A stretch of 64,000 nucleotides of DNA from assembly GCA_964439395.1 (NCBI GenBank), contig CAYTNV010000016.1:1-64000 (forward strand), read 5' to 3'. The first letter of the stretch is position 1, and each line of letters starts with the position of its first letter. The notes below the pieces were generated by a model that was not told the DNA's origin, did no database searches, and saw nothing but the letters and a program-made list of their open reading frames with translations. Made by a program: the position numbers and the translations under genes. The DNA is from JAUUSJ01 sp964439395. GTDB taxonomy: Bacteria; Bacillota; Clostridia; Lachnospirales; Lachnospiraceae. Positions 51,804 to 60,512 of this stretch are shown one piece after another.

Positions 51804-53156
51804 ATGAAACATTTATCACTAAAAATCAAATTAACGATTCTCTATACTATACTTATGACTATCGTAGTCTGTGGTATTTTACTCCTCTTATTTTCTTTTA
51901 GTAACCAAGAAATCTTATCCAATGTTCAGACACAGTTAGAAGAAAAAGTATCTGGTGCGAGAGAGGATATCTCATATAAGGATGGTGCTTTAAAAATTGA
52001 CTCCGATTTTTGGGAGCTGGAACACGGGGTCTATTTATCAATTTACGCTACTGATGGTACTTTATTATCAGGAAAAATCCCTTATGGATTTGATAATTCT
52101 GCTCCATTTGAAGATCGAAAAATACGCAAAATTCAGGGAGAGAACGCCCAATATTATTTACTTGATCTTATTTATACTATTCCAGGCTACGGTACAATCG
52201 ATATTCGCGGAGTCACCTCCATCACTGCTGCTGAGTTTAACTTTGTCATGACAGTACGACTAGCCATGATTTTACTTCCTCTCCTAGTTATACTTACCGC
52301 AATTCTCGGCTACTATATGACAGGAAAAACTTTATATCCAGTAAATAAAATTATTAACACAGTGCAGTCTATTCAAAAAAATAAGGACCTTTCCCAAAGA
52401 GTTTCTCTCGGACAAGGTCAAGATGAAATTTACCAGCTCGCTGCAACCTTCGATGAGCTGCTCGAACAAATAGAAAAAGGATTTCTCAGAGAACAGCAGT
52501 TTACCTCTGACGTAGCCCACGAGCTTCGCACTCCTCTCTCTTCTATGCTCCTTTTATGCGAAGATATGCTAGAAGAACAAAACCTTGACTCCAAGCTGAG
52601 AGAAAATCTTACCATTCTCTATCGTAAAATAAACTATCTCGCACAAATTGTATCACAACTTCTCACTTTATCCCGTACAGACCAGAGCAGGGCAAAAATT
52701 GAGAGTGAAAGCATCAATCTGAGTGAATTAGCAGAAATTGCAGCTGAGGAGGCAGAAGAAATTGCAGTTACAAACAAAATTACTGTAGAAACGAATATTG
52801 CCCCAAACATTTTTATAATGGGAGATGAAACTTTAATGATTCGTTTTTTTATGAATCTTCTAAACAACTCCATCTCCTATGGCAAAGATAACGGTCATAT
52901 ATGGATTAGTCTGCAAAAATGGGGAGAGGAAGTCAAAGGAGAAATTCGAGATGATGGAATCGGCATAAAAGAAGAAGATCTTCCCCATATTTGGAAACGA
53001 TTTTACCAAGCTGATACCTCAAGAACAAAAGGTGAAAGCGCAGGTCTTGGTCTTTCTATGGTAGAGTGGATCATAAAAGCACATGGTGGAAATATCCAAG
53101 TGACTAGTAAATTTGGAGAGGGAACCTGTTTTTATTTTTCGTTCCCTATAAAATAA
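51804..53156 (+). CDS. Sensor histidine kinase
   Basis: A 450-aa membrane sensor with two transmembrane segments (TILYTILMTIVVCGILLLLFSF and VRLAMILLPLLVILTAILGYYM) enclosing an extracytoplasmic domain of about 115 residues. HAMP, the HisKA domain with phosphoacceptor H239 (SDVAHELRTPL) and the HATPase_c domain (N box FFMNLLNNSISYG, DDGIGIKEEDLPHIWKRFY, GLGLSM) follow. It partners with the response regulator just upstream. The signal is unknown; the neighbouring PepSY lipoprotein is the obvious candidate modulator. Confidence 0.96.
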   Translation: MKHLSLKIKLTILYTILMTIVVCGILLLLFSFSNQEILSNVQTQLEEKVSGAREDISYKDGALKIDSDFWELEHGVYLSIYATDGTLLSGKIPYGFDNSAPFEDRKIRKIQGENAQYYLLDLIYTIPGYGTIDIRGVTSITAAEFNFVMTVRLAMILLPLLVILTAILGYYMTGKTLYPVNKIINTVQSIQKNKDLSQRVSLGQGQDEIYQLAATFDELLEQIEKGFLREQQFTSDVAHELRTPLSSMLLLCEDMLEEQNLDSKLRENLTILYRKINYLAQIVSQLLTLSRTDQSRAKIESESINLSELAEIAAEEAEEIAVTNKITVETNIAPNIFIMGDETLMIRFFMNLLNNSISYGKDNGHIWISLQKWGEEVKGEIRDDGIGIKEEDLPHIWKRFYQADTSRTKGESAGLGLSMVEWIIKAHGGNIQVTSKFGEGTCFYFSFPIK

Positions 53157-53197
53157 AAAATGAAAGAGAAGATAATTTCTCGTCTTCTCTTTCATTT
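53157..53197. terminator. Bidirectional terminator kinase / galK
   Basis: AATGAAAGAGAAGA and its complement around a TAATTTCTCG loop, followed by T-rich sequence on both strands between convergent genes. Confidence 0.8.
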
Positions 53198-53270
53198 TAT
53201 TTTTATTTCCCTAAAACAATATATGAAGATGAACTCCTATCCATCTATCATCCCACTATATCTGAATAAA

Positions 53271-54500
53271 CTAGATTTCTACGTGAACGGCTCCAACTGC
53301 TCTAATATTCATCGAATATACATTGTCAGCTCCAACATATTTTCCAATATACTCTACATACTCATCTGCCGCCTCAACAGGTACAACTGCCATAATAACA
53401 CCAGCGAATCCACCGCCATGCACACGACAAACACCCTTTCCAAGTTTATCTAAGAACAATCTTGTAAGTGCCAATGTAAGACAAATCTTTTGCTCTGTCA
53501 CATCCTGTAAAGAATAACAGTTTTGTAACCATTTCCAAGAGGAATCTCCAGAAGCCTCGATAATCTTAAGTAATTTCTCATTATCTCCATCTTGCACAGC
53601 CTTAATTCCATCTTGTACTCTCTGATTTTCTGTAAAGAAATGAAGTGCACGAAGAGCAGCTCTATCATTTTTCACTTCTGGCAATTTCTCTAATAATGCA
53701 TCCATATTTGTCTCACAGAGACGAGAAACTCCAAGAAGTTTTGCAACTTCTTTCATCTCAGATGGCACAGAGGAATACTCCTCACTCAGATCTGCATGTC
53801 CTTTTCCTGTATTTACAATAACTAATCGGTATCCCATCTTATCAAAGGAGAATTCAACTTTATCATACTGAATCTTATTCTCATCTGCAAAGTCAAGTAA
53901 GATTGGTCCGCCAACTGCACATGCCATCTGATCCATAAGTCCAGAAGCCTTTAACCAATATACATTTTCTGCATACTGACCGATTCGGGCATACTTTGGA
54001 TAATCTATTTTTCCATCATTGAAGAAATAATTTACAATAGAACAGATAAGCATCTCAAAAGATGCGGATGAGCTTACACCTGCTGCGCTAATTACCTTTG
54101 TGGAAATACAAGCATTAAATCCGCCTGTCTTAAATCCAAATTTCTCTGTTGCTTCCATCATACCTGCGAGTAGAGCATTGCTTCCTGCTTTTTTCTCTAC
54201 TTTATCAAGAGCGGCTAAATCTACAGTAATCTCATTTTTATAACCCTGGCTAAAAATATGAATCTGACTTGTTCCATTTGGCATAGCAGCACCGATTGTA
54301 TCTAAGTCAATACTTCCTGCCAAAATCATACCACCATTATGGTCTGTGTGGTTTCCGATAATTTCTGTACGTCCTGGTGCAGAGAAAAATTCAATTCCTT
54401 CTGTAGCACCAAATTTCTCCTGAAACATTTTTACTAGGGCATCATAACGTCCTTTTTCCACTTGTGCATTATCACCGTATAATTGATTTAATGTTGCCAT
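53271..54500 (-). CDS. galK: Galactokinase
   Basis: Galactokinase (409 aa) phosphorylates galactose at C1, the entry step of the Leloir pathway. The GHMP kinase motifs are all present: APGRTEIIGNHTDHNGG (galactose site), SAAGVSSSASFEMLI (ATP loop) and GGGFAGVIMAVVP (motif 3), with GLMDQMACA in between. AAGGAGAAGG precedes the ATG. galT and galE are not in the window; the divergent AraC-type regulator may control this gene. Confidence 0.95.
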   Translation of the reverse strand: MATLNQLYGDNAQVEKGRYDALVKMFQEKFGATEGIEFFSAPGRTEIIGNHTDHNGGMILAGSIDLDTIGAAMPNGTSQIHIFSQGYKNEITVDLAALDKVEKKAGSNALLAGMMEATEKFGFKTGGFNACISTKVISAAGVSSSASFEMLICSIVNYFFNDGKIDYPKYARIGQYAENVYWLKASGLMDQMACAVGGPILLDFADENKIQYDKVEFSFDKMGYRLVIVNTGKGHADLSEEYSSVPSEMKEVAKLLGVSRLCETNMDALLEKLPEVKNDRAALRALHFFTENQRVQDGIKAVQDGDNEKLLKIIEASGDSSWKWLQNCYSLQDVTEQKICLTLALTRLFLDKLGKGVCRVHGGGFAGVIMAVVPVEAADEYVEYIGKYVGADNVYSMNIRAVGAVHVEI

Positions 54501-54618
54501 ATTCCTTCTCCTTTTCTAAATAATTTTCTCATCTTTTCGTCTCGTTGACTTTATGACTTTATTATATCTTCTCTTCTGGTATAATTCCTTAATAATTTTG
54601 ATATAAAAAAGGAATATC

Positions 54619-54648
54619 TTGCGCTCTTCACTGAAAAAATGGTATAAT
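54619..54648 (+). promoter_or_regulatory. Sigma-A promoter of the AraC-type gene
   Basis: TTGCGC (54619-54624) and TATAAT (54643-54648) are spaced by 18 nt on the plus strand. A TATAAT-like box for galK lies on the minus strand near 54561-54566, giving a divergent control region. Confidence 0.6.
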
Positions 54649-54686
54649 AAACAAAAATAACTGGATTTTTTAGGGGAAGGAGGAAT

Positions 54687-55580
54687 ATGGTGCAGATTAT
54701 CACCAATCAATTTCAAAAAGAATTAAAAGAGCATGGAAATTTTTCTTTTCCTGTCCTAGTCAGCTATGAAAAACTATCCAAATATGAGTCTGGTTCTTTT
54801 TTATGGCATTGGCATCCCGAGATAGAGCTTACACTTATTTTGGAAGGAGAAATGATTTATAAAATTAATAATAATAGCTTTCATCTAAAGAAAAATGATA
54901 TTATGTTTGGAAATATGAATACTCTCCATGCTGGCTTTATGTACAATGCAATGGACTGTCACTACGCTGCAATTACTTTTGACCCGAAAATTATTTACGG
55001 CTTCCAAAGCAGCCTCATCTGTCAAAAATATGTTGAACCTATCACCCAAAATTTCGCTCTCTCTGGTATCCACCTTGATTATTCTATGCCCTGGCATACA
55101 GAAATCTTTAACCAGATGAGACAACTTTTACAGTTAGATAAAGAAAGAGGAACTACTTATGAGATAGAAGTAAGCATCCTTCTTCAAAATATTTGGAAAA
55201 ATTTTTTTCAAAATATCGAAAAAGAACATCGGCTTACCGTTTCCTCCCATGAAAAGGTCGAATATAAAAGAATCAAAGAAATTCTCTCCTTCATTGAACA
55301 AAACTATGCTAAAAAAATAAACCTGCAAGATATCGCAGACCATCTCCTTCTTTGTACGAGTGAATGCAGTAGAATATTTAAAAGATATATGCATATTTCT
55401 TTATTCTCCTTTCTACAAGAATACCGTGTGGAAAAAAGTTTAGAATATCTTTTTGATAAAAGTCTCTCTATCACTGAGGTGGCATCTAAAGTTGGATTTG
55501 TAGATTCCAATTACTATTCTAAAATTTTTAGAAAATATAAGGGCTGTTCCCCAAGAAAATATCGGCAGGAGAAATTTTAA
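54687..55580 (+). CDS. AraC-family transcriptional regulator
   Basis: A 297-aa regulator. The N-terminal cupin ligand domain (WHWHPEIELTLILEGEMIYKIN, NDIMFGNMNTLHAG) is followed by a helical dimerisation part. The C-terminal double HTH shows INLQDIADHLLLCTSECSRIFKRYM and ITEVASKVGFVDSNYYSKIFRKYKGCSPRKYR. AAGGAGGAAT lies before the ATG. Divergent to galK with a shared promoter region of 186 nt, it is probably a sugar-responsive regulator of galK; the ligand is unknown. Confidence 0.92.
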   Translation: MVQIITNQFQKELKEHGNFSFPVLVSYEKLSKYESGSFLWHWHPEIELTLILEGEMIYKINNNSFHLKKNDIMFGNMNTLHAGFMYNAMDCHYAAITFDPKIIYGFQSSLICQKYVEPITQNFALSGIHLDYSMPWHTEIFNQMRQLLQLDKERGTTYEIEVSILLQNIWKNFFQNIEKEHRLTVSSHEKVEYKRIKEILSFIEQNYAKKINLQDIADHLLLCTSECSRIFKRYMHISLFSFLQEYRVEKSLEYLFDKSLSITEVASKVGFVDSNYYSKIFRKYKGCSPRKYRQEKF

Positions 55581-55584
55581 AAAT

Positions 55585-55626
55585 GAAAAAACCGCTCACT
55601 TCAATTTTATTTATGTGAGCGGTTTT
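55585..55626. terminator. Bidirectional terminator AraC gene / DUF362 gene
   Basis: AAAAACCGCTCAC and GTGAGCGGTTTTT arms around a TTCAATTTTATTTAT loop, with T and A runs on the two sides. Confidence 0.9.
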
Positions 55627-55630
55627 TCTA

Positions 55631-56773
55631 TTATTTAGAGTGAATTGCTCCCTTTGGACACATTTCCTGACAACAATAGCAGCGAATACATTTTTTATAA
55701 TCATAAACTGGAGGCTGCTTCTTTCCATTTTTAAAATCAATGGCTTTTCCTGGAACTGGACAGTGATTTACACATACACCACATTTTATACATTTTTTCT
55801 TATCAATAACAGGTCGATGTGCAATTGCCGTCATAATAGAGGAAAATTTACTAAGAAGAGATTTATTTTTTCCTTCCCTATTTACATCAAACTGTCGATT
55901 ACCGTAACGCCTTTTTATTGCCTCCATCGGTGCATTGACTCTTTTTTTATTCCCCTCGATGACAGTAACCTCAATATTTTCCAAATGATACGTTCCAATT
56001 CCCAGCACTTCTCCCTGAGCATTTGTCGGCACCATCTCTGGATCCAGATAAACTAGATGACAAAATACCGTATCTAGAGCCACGGGATCTTCCGAAAAAA
56101 GAAGAACATTCATCGGTGTCGGTGTTCCATTTCCTGGTCCATTTCCTTCCATCGCCGTAATTCCATCCATAATATGAAGTCTTGGCTTTGTATAACTGTG
56201 AATATCACAGAGCATACGGGCAAATACACTGGCATTTGGATGTGCCACATGCCCTGCTGCTTTTCGATAGCCACAAATTAATCCATACAAGTTTTTCACC
56301 GCTCCTGTCACTTTCTCAAGAGCATGTGTTTTCATTTTACAGACATTAATAAGAGCATCTACCTTTGTCACTTCCTGACAAAAATAAAACTCTTTTTCTG
56401 TCTTTCCCTCCTCATAAAATACCTTTACTTCATGAGACATATCCGTTAGTTTTGCACCGTATTCTTCTTCCTTTAAACCTAATTTTTTAGCAATACTGGC
56501 ACAGCTTCCATGTCCAGCGGAATCACCGTAGATTGTATTTTTATATCCATTCTCCAAGAGAATACGAAGTATTCCTCGAATCACAGATGGATGTGTCGTC
56601 ACAGCATCATCTGGTGTGGCAGAAAGTAAAAAATTCGGCTTTACTAATATTTTTTCCTCTTTTTTTATAAATTTTTCAATTCCTCCAAGCTCATTGATTC
56701 CCTGTTTCATCGCACGGTAAACCCTCTCCTCATCATAGCTTGAACAAACTACCATAATTACTTTTGACTTCAT
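55631..56773 (-). CDS. DUF362 domain and 4Fe-4S ferredoxin protein
   Basis: A 380-aa protein with the DUF362 domain (KILVKPNFLLSATPDDAVTTHP, GDSAGHGSCASIAKKLG, INVCKMKTHALEKVTGAVKNLYG, IMDGITAMEGNGPGNGTPTP) and two C-terminal 4Fe-4S motifs (CIKCGVCVNHCPVPGKA and CIRCYCCQEMCPKGA). DUF362 proteins are common in anaerobes and have no firmly known reaction; an iron-sulfur-dependent redox step is assumed. The start at 56773 follows GGAGGG. It stands alone between the AraC-type gene and the Nudix gene. Confidence 0.9.
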   Translation of the reverse strand: MKSKVIMVVCSSYDEERVYRAMKQGINELGGIEKFIKKEEKILVKPNFLLSATPDDAVTTHPSVIRGILRILLENGYKNTIYGDSAGHGSCASIAKKLGLKEEEYGAKLTDMSHEVKVFYEEGKTEKEFYFCQEVTKVDALINVCKMKTHALEKVTGAVKNLYGLICGYRKAAGHVAHPNASVFARMLCDIHSYTKPRLHIMDGITAMEGNGPGNGTPTPMNVLLFSEDPVALDTVFCHLVYLDPEMVPTNAQGEVLGIGTYHLENIEVTVIEGNKKRVNAPMEAIKRRYGNRQFDVNREGKNKSLLSKFSSIMTAIAHRPVIDKKKCIKCGVCVNHCPVPGKAIDFKNGKKQPPVYDYKKCIRCYCCQEMCPKGAIHSK

Positions 56774-56858
56774 AAAATTTCCCTCCAATCTCTCTAATAA
56801 AATATTTTTTGTATATAATTATACTACTAATTTTTAAGTTTTCTTACCCACTCTCCTC

Positions 56859-58052
56859 TTATTTTGAGAAAATAAAATCTAATTCCTTCAATTTATCATA
56901 AATATTAAAGTTTACCTTATTCTCAAAAAATTGCTTCTTTTCTCCATTATCCGTTTCGATATATAAATATTCAACTGGACAAAAAACAAAATCTTCCTCT
57001 AGGCTTAACTTTCCAGCTTTTCTACAGTACATCATAATTTTGCCATCTTTATTCAAAATTGTTTTTGTCGGAACGGAATATCCATAAACTCTAGCGATTT
57101 TTTTTGCTCTATCATAGTACTCCTCGGCGGATGTATCAATTTTTTGTTTTTTACCGTTCCACATATATGCAGAGGAAAAAATCTTTTTCAATTTATGATT
57201 ATCTAAAATTTGCTCGTATATTTTAACATAACATTCATTTTGCTCCGTAGAAATACCATATGATTTTATATCTCTTATCATCAATCTGTCGCTTCCAAAT
57301 TGAATATAATCTTTATAGAATTCTTTATTCTCTTCTATGTCTTGAACTAAAACTCTATCCTCATGCTCTTCTCCTATTTTTTGAGTCGAAGCTTTACATC
57401 CACATATTCCCTCCGTTTTTAAAATTTGTTTTTCCTTGATATCTTCTTTGGAAACTATCGAAATCATCTCGTTAGTTTTATGTTTTGGAAATTTTTTTAA
57501 TTTTTTATTTAATTTACTATAAATATGCTCTCGAAACCATTTCTCAGAGGAATACTCCACTGCCTTCTCTAATTCAAACCAAGCTACCCCACTATTCTCA
57601 TCTGGCTTAATTGATAAAATCTCCTTATCATCTGCCTCTAAAAGATAAGTAATATTAAGATGCAAGTGGGAAGAAACATACTTTTCCTTCTTTCTATGTC
57701 CATCCACAGTAAGTACCTCGAGAGAATAAATTTCTTCTGATATCGGAGCTAAATTTTTAAGTCCACTCTCCTCTTTGACTTCTCTCATGGCTACTCCTAA
57801 TAAATCTTCCTCTCCATCCGCATGACCTCCAAGCCACGACCAAGAATCATACAAATTATGATAAACCATAAGAATTTTATCTCGATTTTTATTCGTCACC
57901 CAAGCTGAGGCCGTCATATGCGCCATTTGACTCTCCCGAAAAAAAACTTTTTCATTATTTTTTAGACAGGCTAAAATCATTTCCCTATCTCTCTCCTCTT
58001 GTTCATTAAACGGCTCATAATATTCTATTTGCTTTATCAATTCACTCTTCAT
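56859..58052 (-). CDS. Nudix hydrolase with unknown C-terminal domain
   Basis: A 397-aa protein. Residues 45-190 form a Nudix domain with a perfect Nudix box (G76-x5-E82-x7-R90-E91-x-x-E94-E95-x-G97). The WSWLGGHADGE context matches enzymes that accept nucleoside diphosphate derivatives or isopentenyl-type substrates. Beyond residue 205 about 190 residues have no recognised fold; they hold GICGCKAS, FKYGI-like basic patches and a KKIARVYGYSVPTKTILN stretch. The start is 3 nt after a coiled-coil gene (58055-58276), whose 3' end holds the AAGGAG SD. Function of the fusion unknown. Confidence 0.85.
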   Translation of the reverse strand: MKSELIKQIEYYEPFNEQEERDREMILACLKNNEKVFFRESQMAHMTASAWVTNKNRDKILMVYHNLYDSWSWLGGHADGEEDLLGVAMREVKEESGLKNLAPISEEIYSLEVLTVDGHRKKEKYVSSHLHLNITYLLEADDKEILSIKPDENSGVAWFELEKAVEYSSEKWFREHIYSKLNKKLKKFPKHKTNEMISIVSKEDIKEKQILKTEGICGCKASTQKIGEEHEDRVLVQDIEENKEFYKDYIQFGSDRLMIRDIKSYGISTEQNECYVKIYEQILDNHKLKKIFSSAYMWNGKKQKIDTSAEEYYDRAKKIARVYGYSVPTKTILNKDGKIMMYCRKAGKLSLEEDFVFCPVEYLYIETDNGEKKQFFENKVNFNIYDKLKELDFIFSK

Positions 58053-58054
58053 TT

Positions 58055-58276
58055 TTATTTTCTTTTCTCCTTCAACTTTTTTAGATACTCATCCTTCAAT
58101 TGATTTTTCTCTTCCAACTGCTCTATCTTTTTCTTTAGAGAAGCTATATAATCTGTCGTAGCTCTCACACCGCTTCTTACCACAATATCCTCATGTTCGC
58201 TCATCTCCAAAAGCCACTGCTGCACAGATTTTTCTCTAATCAACGAAAACGTATGATCTTCGATTCCAAAAAACAT
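58055..58276 (-). CDS. Small coiled-coil protein, Nudix partner
   Basis: A 73-aa protein starting MFFGIEDHTFSLIREKSVQQ. The N-terminal 40 residues are globular-looking. The C-terminal half is a strongly predicted coiled coil (ASLKKKIEQLEEKNQLKDEY). GGGGGAA lies before the ATG. Its stop is 2 nt from the Nudix start and its last codons contain that gene's SD, so translation is coupled. No family recognised; a binding partner of the Nudix protein is the simplest guess. Confidence 0.7.
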   Translation of the reverse strand: MFFGIEDHTFSLIREKSVQQWLLEMSEHEDIVVRSGVRATTDYIASLKKKIEQLEEKNQLKDEYLKKLKEKRK

Positions 58277-58578
58277 TTTTTATTCCCCCAGTCCATCTAA
58301 TTATACCAAACGGATACTCTCAATCCTCTCTTCTATCTAATTAATTCAGCTAAATTCTCTTTTGTTTTATCCTATCACAGCTTTTGTACTTTCGCAAGCA
58401 AGCCTAAGAGGAATCATAGAAATTGTAGAAATAAACACTGAGAGCCTAGAAAAACTCTCGACGATGTATTAGCTAAACATCATCAAACGAAAAGAAATGC
58501 CAAAAAACAGACTTTCTCTGCTTCTTGGCATTTCCTTTCCGTATTCCTTATAAAATTTTATTTCACCCGTTTCATAAA
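58277..58578. other. Intergenic region with terminator
   Basis: A 302-nt gap. The hairpin at 58491-58535 ends the ATP-grasp operon. The remainder contains only an imperfect GATGT/ACATC structure near 58462-58482 and no reading frame with SD. Confidence 0.5.
58491..58535 (-). terminator. Terminator of the ATP-grasp/transglutaminase operon
   Basis: GAAATGCCAA (58493-58502) and its complement ending at 58533, with an inner CAGA/TCTG pair. The minus-strand tail is CTTTTCGTTTG. Confidence 0.65.
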
Positions 58579-59505
58579 TCATCTTCTAACCAACTTAATA
58601 ACGGCTGTATTAGCATATGTCAATGGCTCATTATGCATAAAAAATACATAAGAATCTACTGGAGCAAAAAGCGTCTCCATAATTTCTCCATCATACGGAT
58701 TTATAACATTTGCAAGCGGCTGTCCAACAAAAACCTTCTCTCCAGCCTTAGCCAACGACTCAAATATACCAGACTTTGCAGTTTGAATTGAAATCATATC
58801 AGTATCTCTTACAACTTTGGAGTCTGCAATTTCTGGCCCACCATATTTAATAATTTTCTGATTAGATAAAAAACTCATAACAGACAAAACCGCCTGTCCA
58901 GCTGCATTTCTATCTATTCTGGAAGTTGTAGTCGTATATAAAGAAAATGCCTGCGTATCCCATACTTGCCAATTATAATTTAATGTAGTAGTGTCATACG
59001 GTCTTACTTTTCTTATTACTACATATGGAAGCCCAAATTTTTTGGCAATATCCACATTACTATATCCCTCATCCATCATACGAATATGAGGCATAAAATC
59101 TCCTGGCATATAAAAAGAAGTAAATTGAATTCCGTATTTAAAATCCATTATTTCTTTAAATACACCATCTGCAATTCTTTGGGTTGTCTCACCTAGATTA
59201 TAACCAGGAAACATTCTATTAATATCTGTATTATCTGTAGACCAAAATCTCTTTTGTATATTCATCGAATAAGGGTTTATAGATGGAATGATAAGAATTT
59301 TATTTCCCTCCTTAATCCTTCCCTCTTCCTCAAGTTGCTTGAATTTTTTTACTAACTGAGAACAACAATAAATCTGCTGTACTTCATTTCCTCTAGAACT
59401 TCCTACAATACAAACCGCTTTCTCTCCCTCACCAAATTCATATCCAGTAATTCGAAAATCATCTCGGTACATCCCTTTAATTTCATAAATAATCTTCTTA
59501 TTCAT
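58579..59505 (-). CDS. Aspartoacylase-like protein lacking the zinc site (pseudoenzyme)
   Basis: A 308-aa protein of the succinylglutamate desuccinylase/aspartoacylase (M14-like) fold. The family zinc ligands are HxxE and a later His, with a catalytic Glu. Here the HxxE position reads R38-G-N-E41, the D-x-H position reads QFTS (F128), and the VVE position reads LY (Y190). All other landmarks align with its neighbour (NPYSMN, DINRMFPG, IANGVF-like), so the fold is kept and the active site lost. It overlaps the intact paralogue by 8 nt. A heteromeric partner or binding role is inferred. Confidence 0.8.
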   Translation of the reverse strand: MNKKIIYEIKGMYRDDFRITGYEFGEGEKAVCIVGSSRGNEVQQIYCCSQLVKKFKQLEEEGRIKEGNKILIIPSINPYSMNIQKRFWSTDNTDINRMFPGYNLGETTQRIADGVFKEIMDFKYGIQFTSFYMPGDFMPHIRMMDEGYSNVDIAKKFGLPYVVIRKVRPYDTTTLNYNWQVWDTQAFSLYTTTTSRIDRNAAGQAVLSVMSFLSNQKIIKYGGPEIADSKVVRDTDMISIQTAKSGIFESLAKAGEKVFVGQPLANVINPYDGEIMETLFAPVDSYVFFMHNEPLTYANTAVIKLVRR

Positions 59506-60448
59506 GATGGTACACCTCCCTCCTTAATAGGCGTCCCATAAGAGATCCTTCATCTACAATCGGGTAATCACGGATTGTAAAAAGAATGCCGTCCACTGGA
59601 GCTTTTACCTCATCTAATACTTTTCCGCATAAAGGATCAACAATTCGTCCAATTACTTCGCCCTGTTTTAGTTCTTCCCAATGCTTTACTGAAGGTATAA
59701 ATAATCCACCCACATTAGCATTTAGATAGCTTACATCATCAGGACTTCTCGAAATAATCGGTTTACGTGGTTCTTTTACCTTTCCATTCCAAATCCCCAG
59801 CTTATACATCACATTCAAAATTCCATCCACCATCTGGTCTCCGTAATCCTTTGTAATTCGCATTCCCACACCCATCTCTACAACAAGTGTAGGCGTTCCT
59901 GTGCTATTTAAACTATAGGCAAATGTCGACTCAAGTACTGTACTTGCTCCATGTACCCATATAAAATCAATATTTGTCTCCTCTGCTAAAGGAACAAGAG
60001 TTTCTTCATGCAATTCATTAATTCTTATCTGAGGAATTTCTGTCAGATAAATATTACTTGCATGAATATCAATGACCAAATCTGAACCTGCAACATCTTT
60101 TATCATTCCAGCGGCCAAATATTCTGTCATATTTCCATCTATATCTCCTGGAAATAAACGATTCATATCCAAATCAAATGCTGGAATTCCTCTCGTAATC
60201 GAATCAATTCCCAACGGGTTCATTGCTGGATAAATATCCACAATCCCTGTCAAATTTTCCTTTTCTTCTTCAATACGACGCTGTAATTCAAAACAAACAT
60301 ATTGTCCTTCCAGCTCATCTCCATGTATGCCAGTGACAATACTAATACGCTTCATTTTGTCTATGTTTTTTTCTGGCATGAGACGATTTTTCTTAATTTC
60401 CAATGTTTCATCTATAGGAAGTCCCACAGATGCTACTGTTTTTACCAT
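59498..60448 (-). CDS. Succinylglutamate desuccinylase/aspartoacylase family hydrolase
   Basis: A 316-aa zinc carboxypeptidase-like deacylase. It has a complete site: H42 and E45 (TGIHGDELEG), H129 (VIDIHAS) and catalytic E191 (TLVVEMGVG). Conserved DLDMNRLFPG lies between. The C-terminal 80 residues form the barrel domain of the family (GLFIPSVKHWEELKQGEVIG). Family members cleave N-acyl amino acids; the real substrate is unknown. It lies between the transglutaminase gene (64 nt) and its degenerate paralogue (8-nt overlap). Confidence 0.9.
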   Translation of the reverse strand: MVKTVASVGLPIDETLEIKKNRLMPEKNIDKMKRISIVTGIHGDELEGQYVCFELQRRIEEEKENLTGIVDIYPAMNPLGIDSITRGIPAFDLDMNRLFPGDIDGNMTEYLAAGMIKDVAGSDLVIDIHASNIYLTEIPQIRINELHEETLVPLAEETNIDFIWVHGASTVLESTFAYSLNSTGTPTLVVEMGVGMRITKDYGDQMVDGILNVMYKLGIWNGKVKEPRKPIISRSPDDVSYLNANVGGLFIPSVKHWEELKQGEVIGRIVDPLCGKVLDEVKAPVDGILFTIRDYPIVDEGSLMGRLLRREVYHHE

Positions 60449-60512
60449 AAAATCTCAATCCTTTGCTCTTTACTGTGATGACCTTTTTTAAGTATTAGCA
60501 ATTTCTGCTTCA

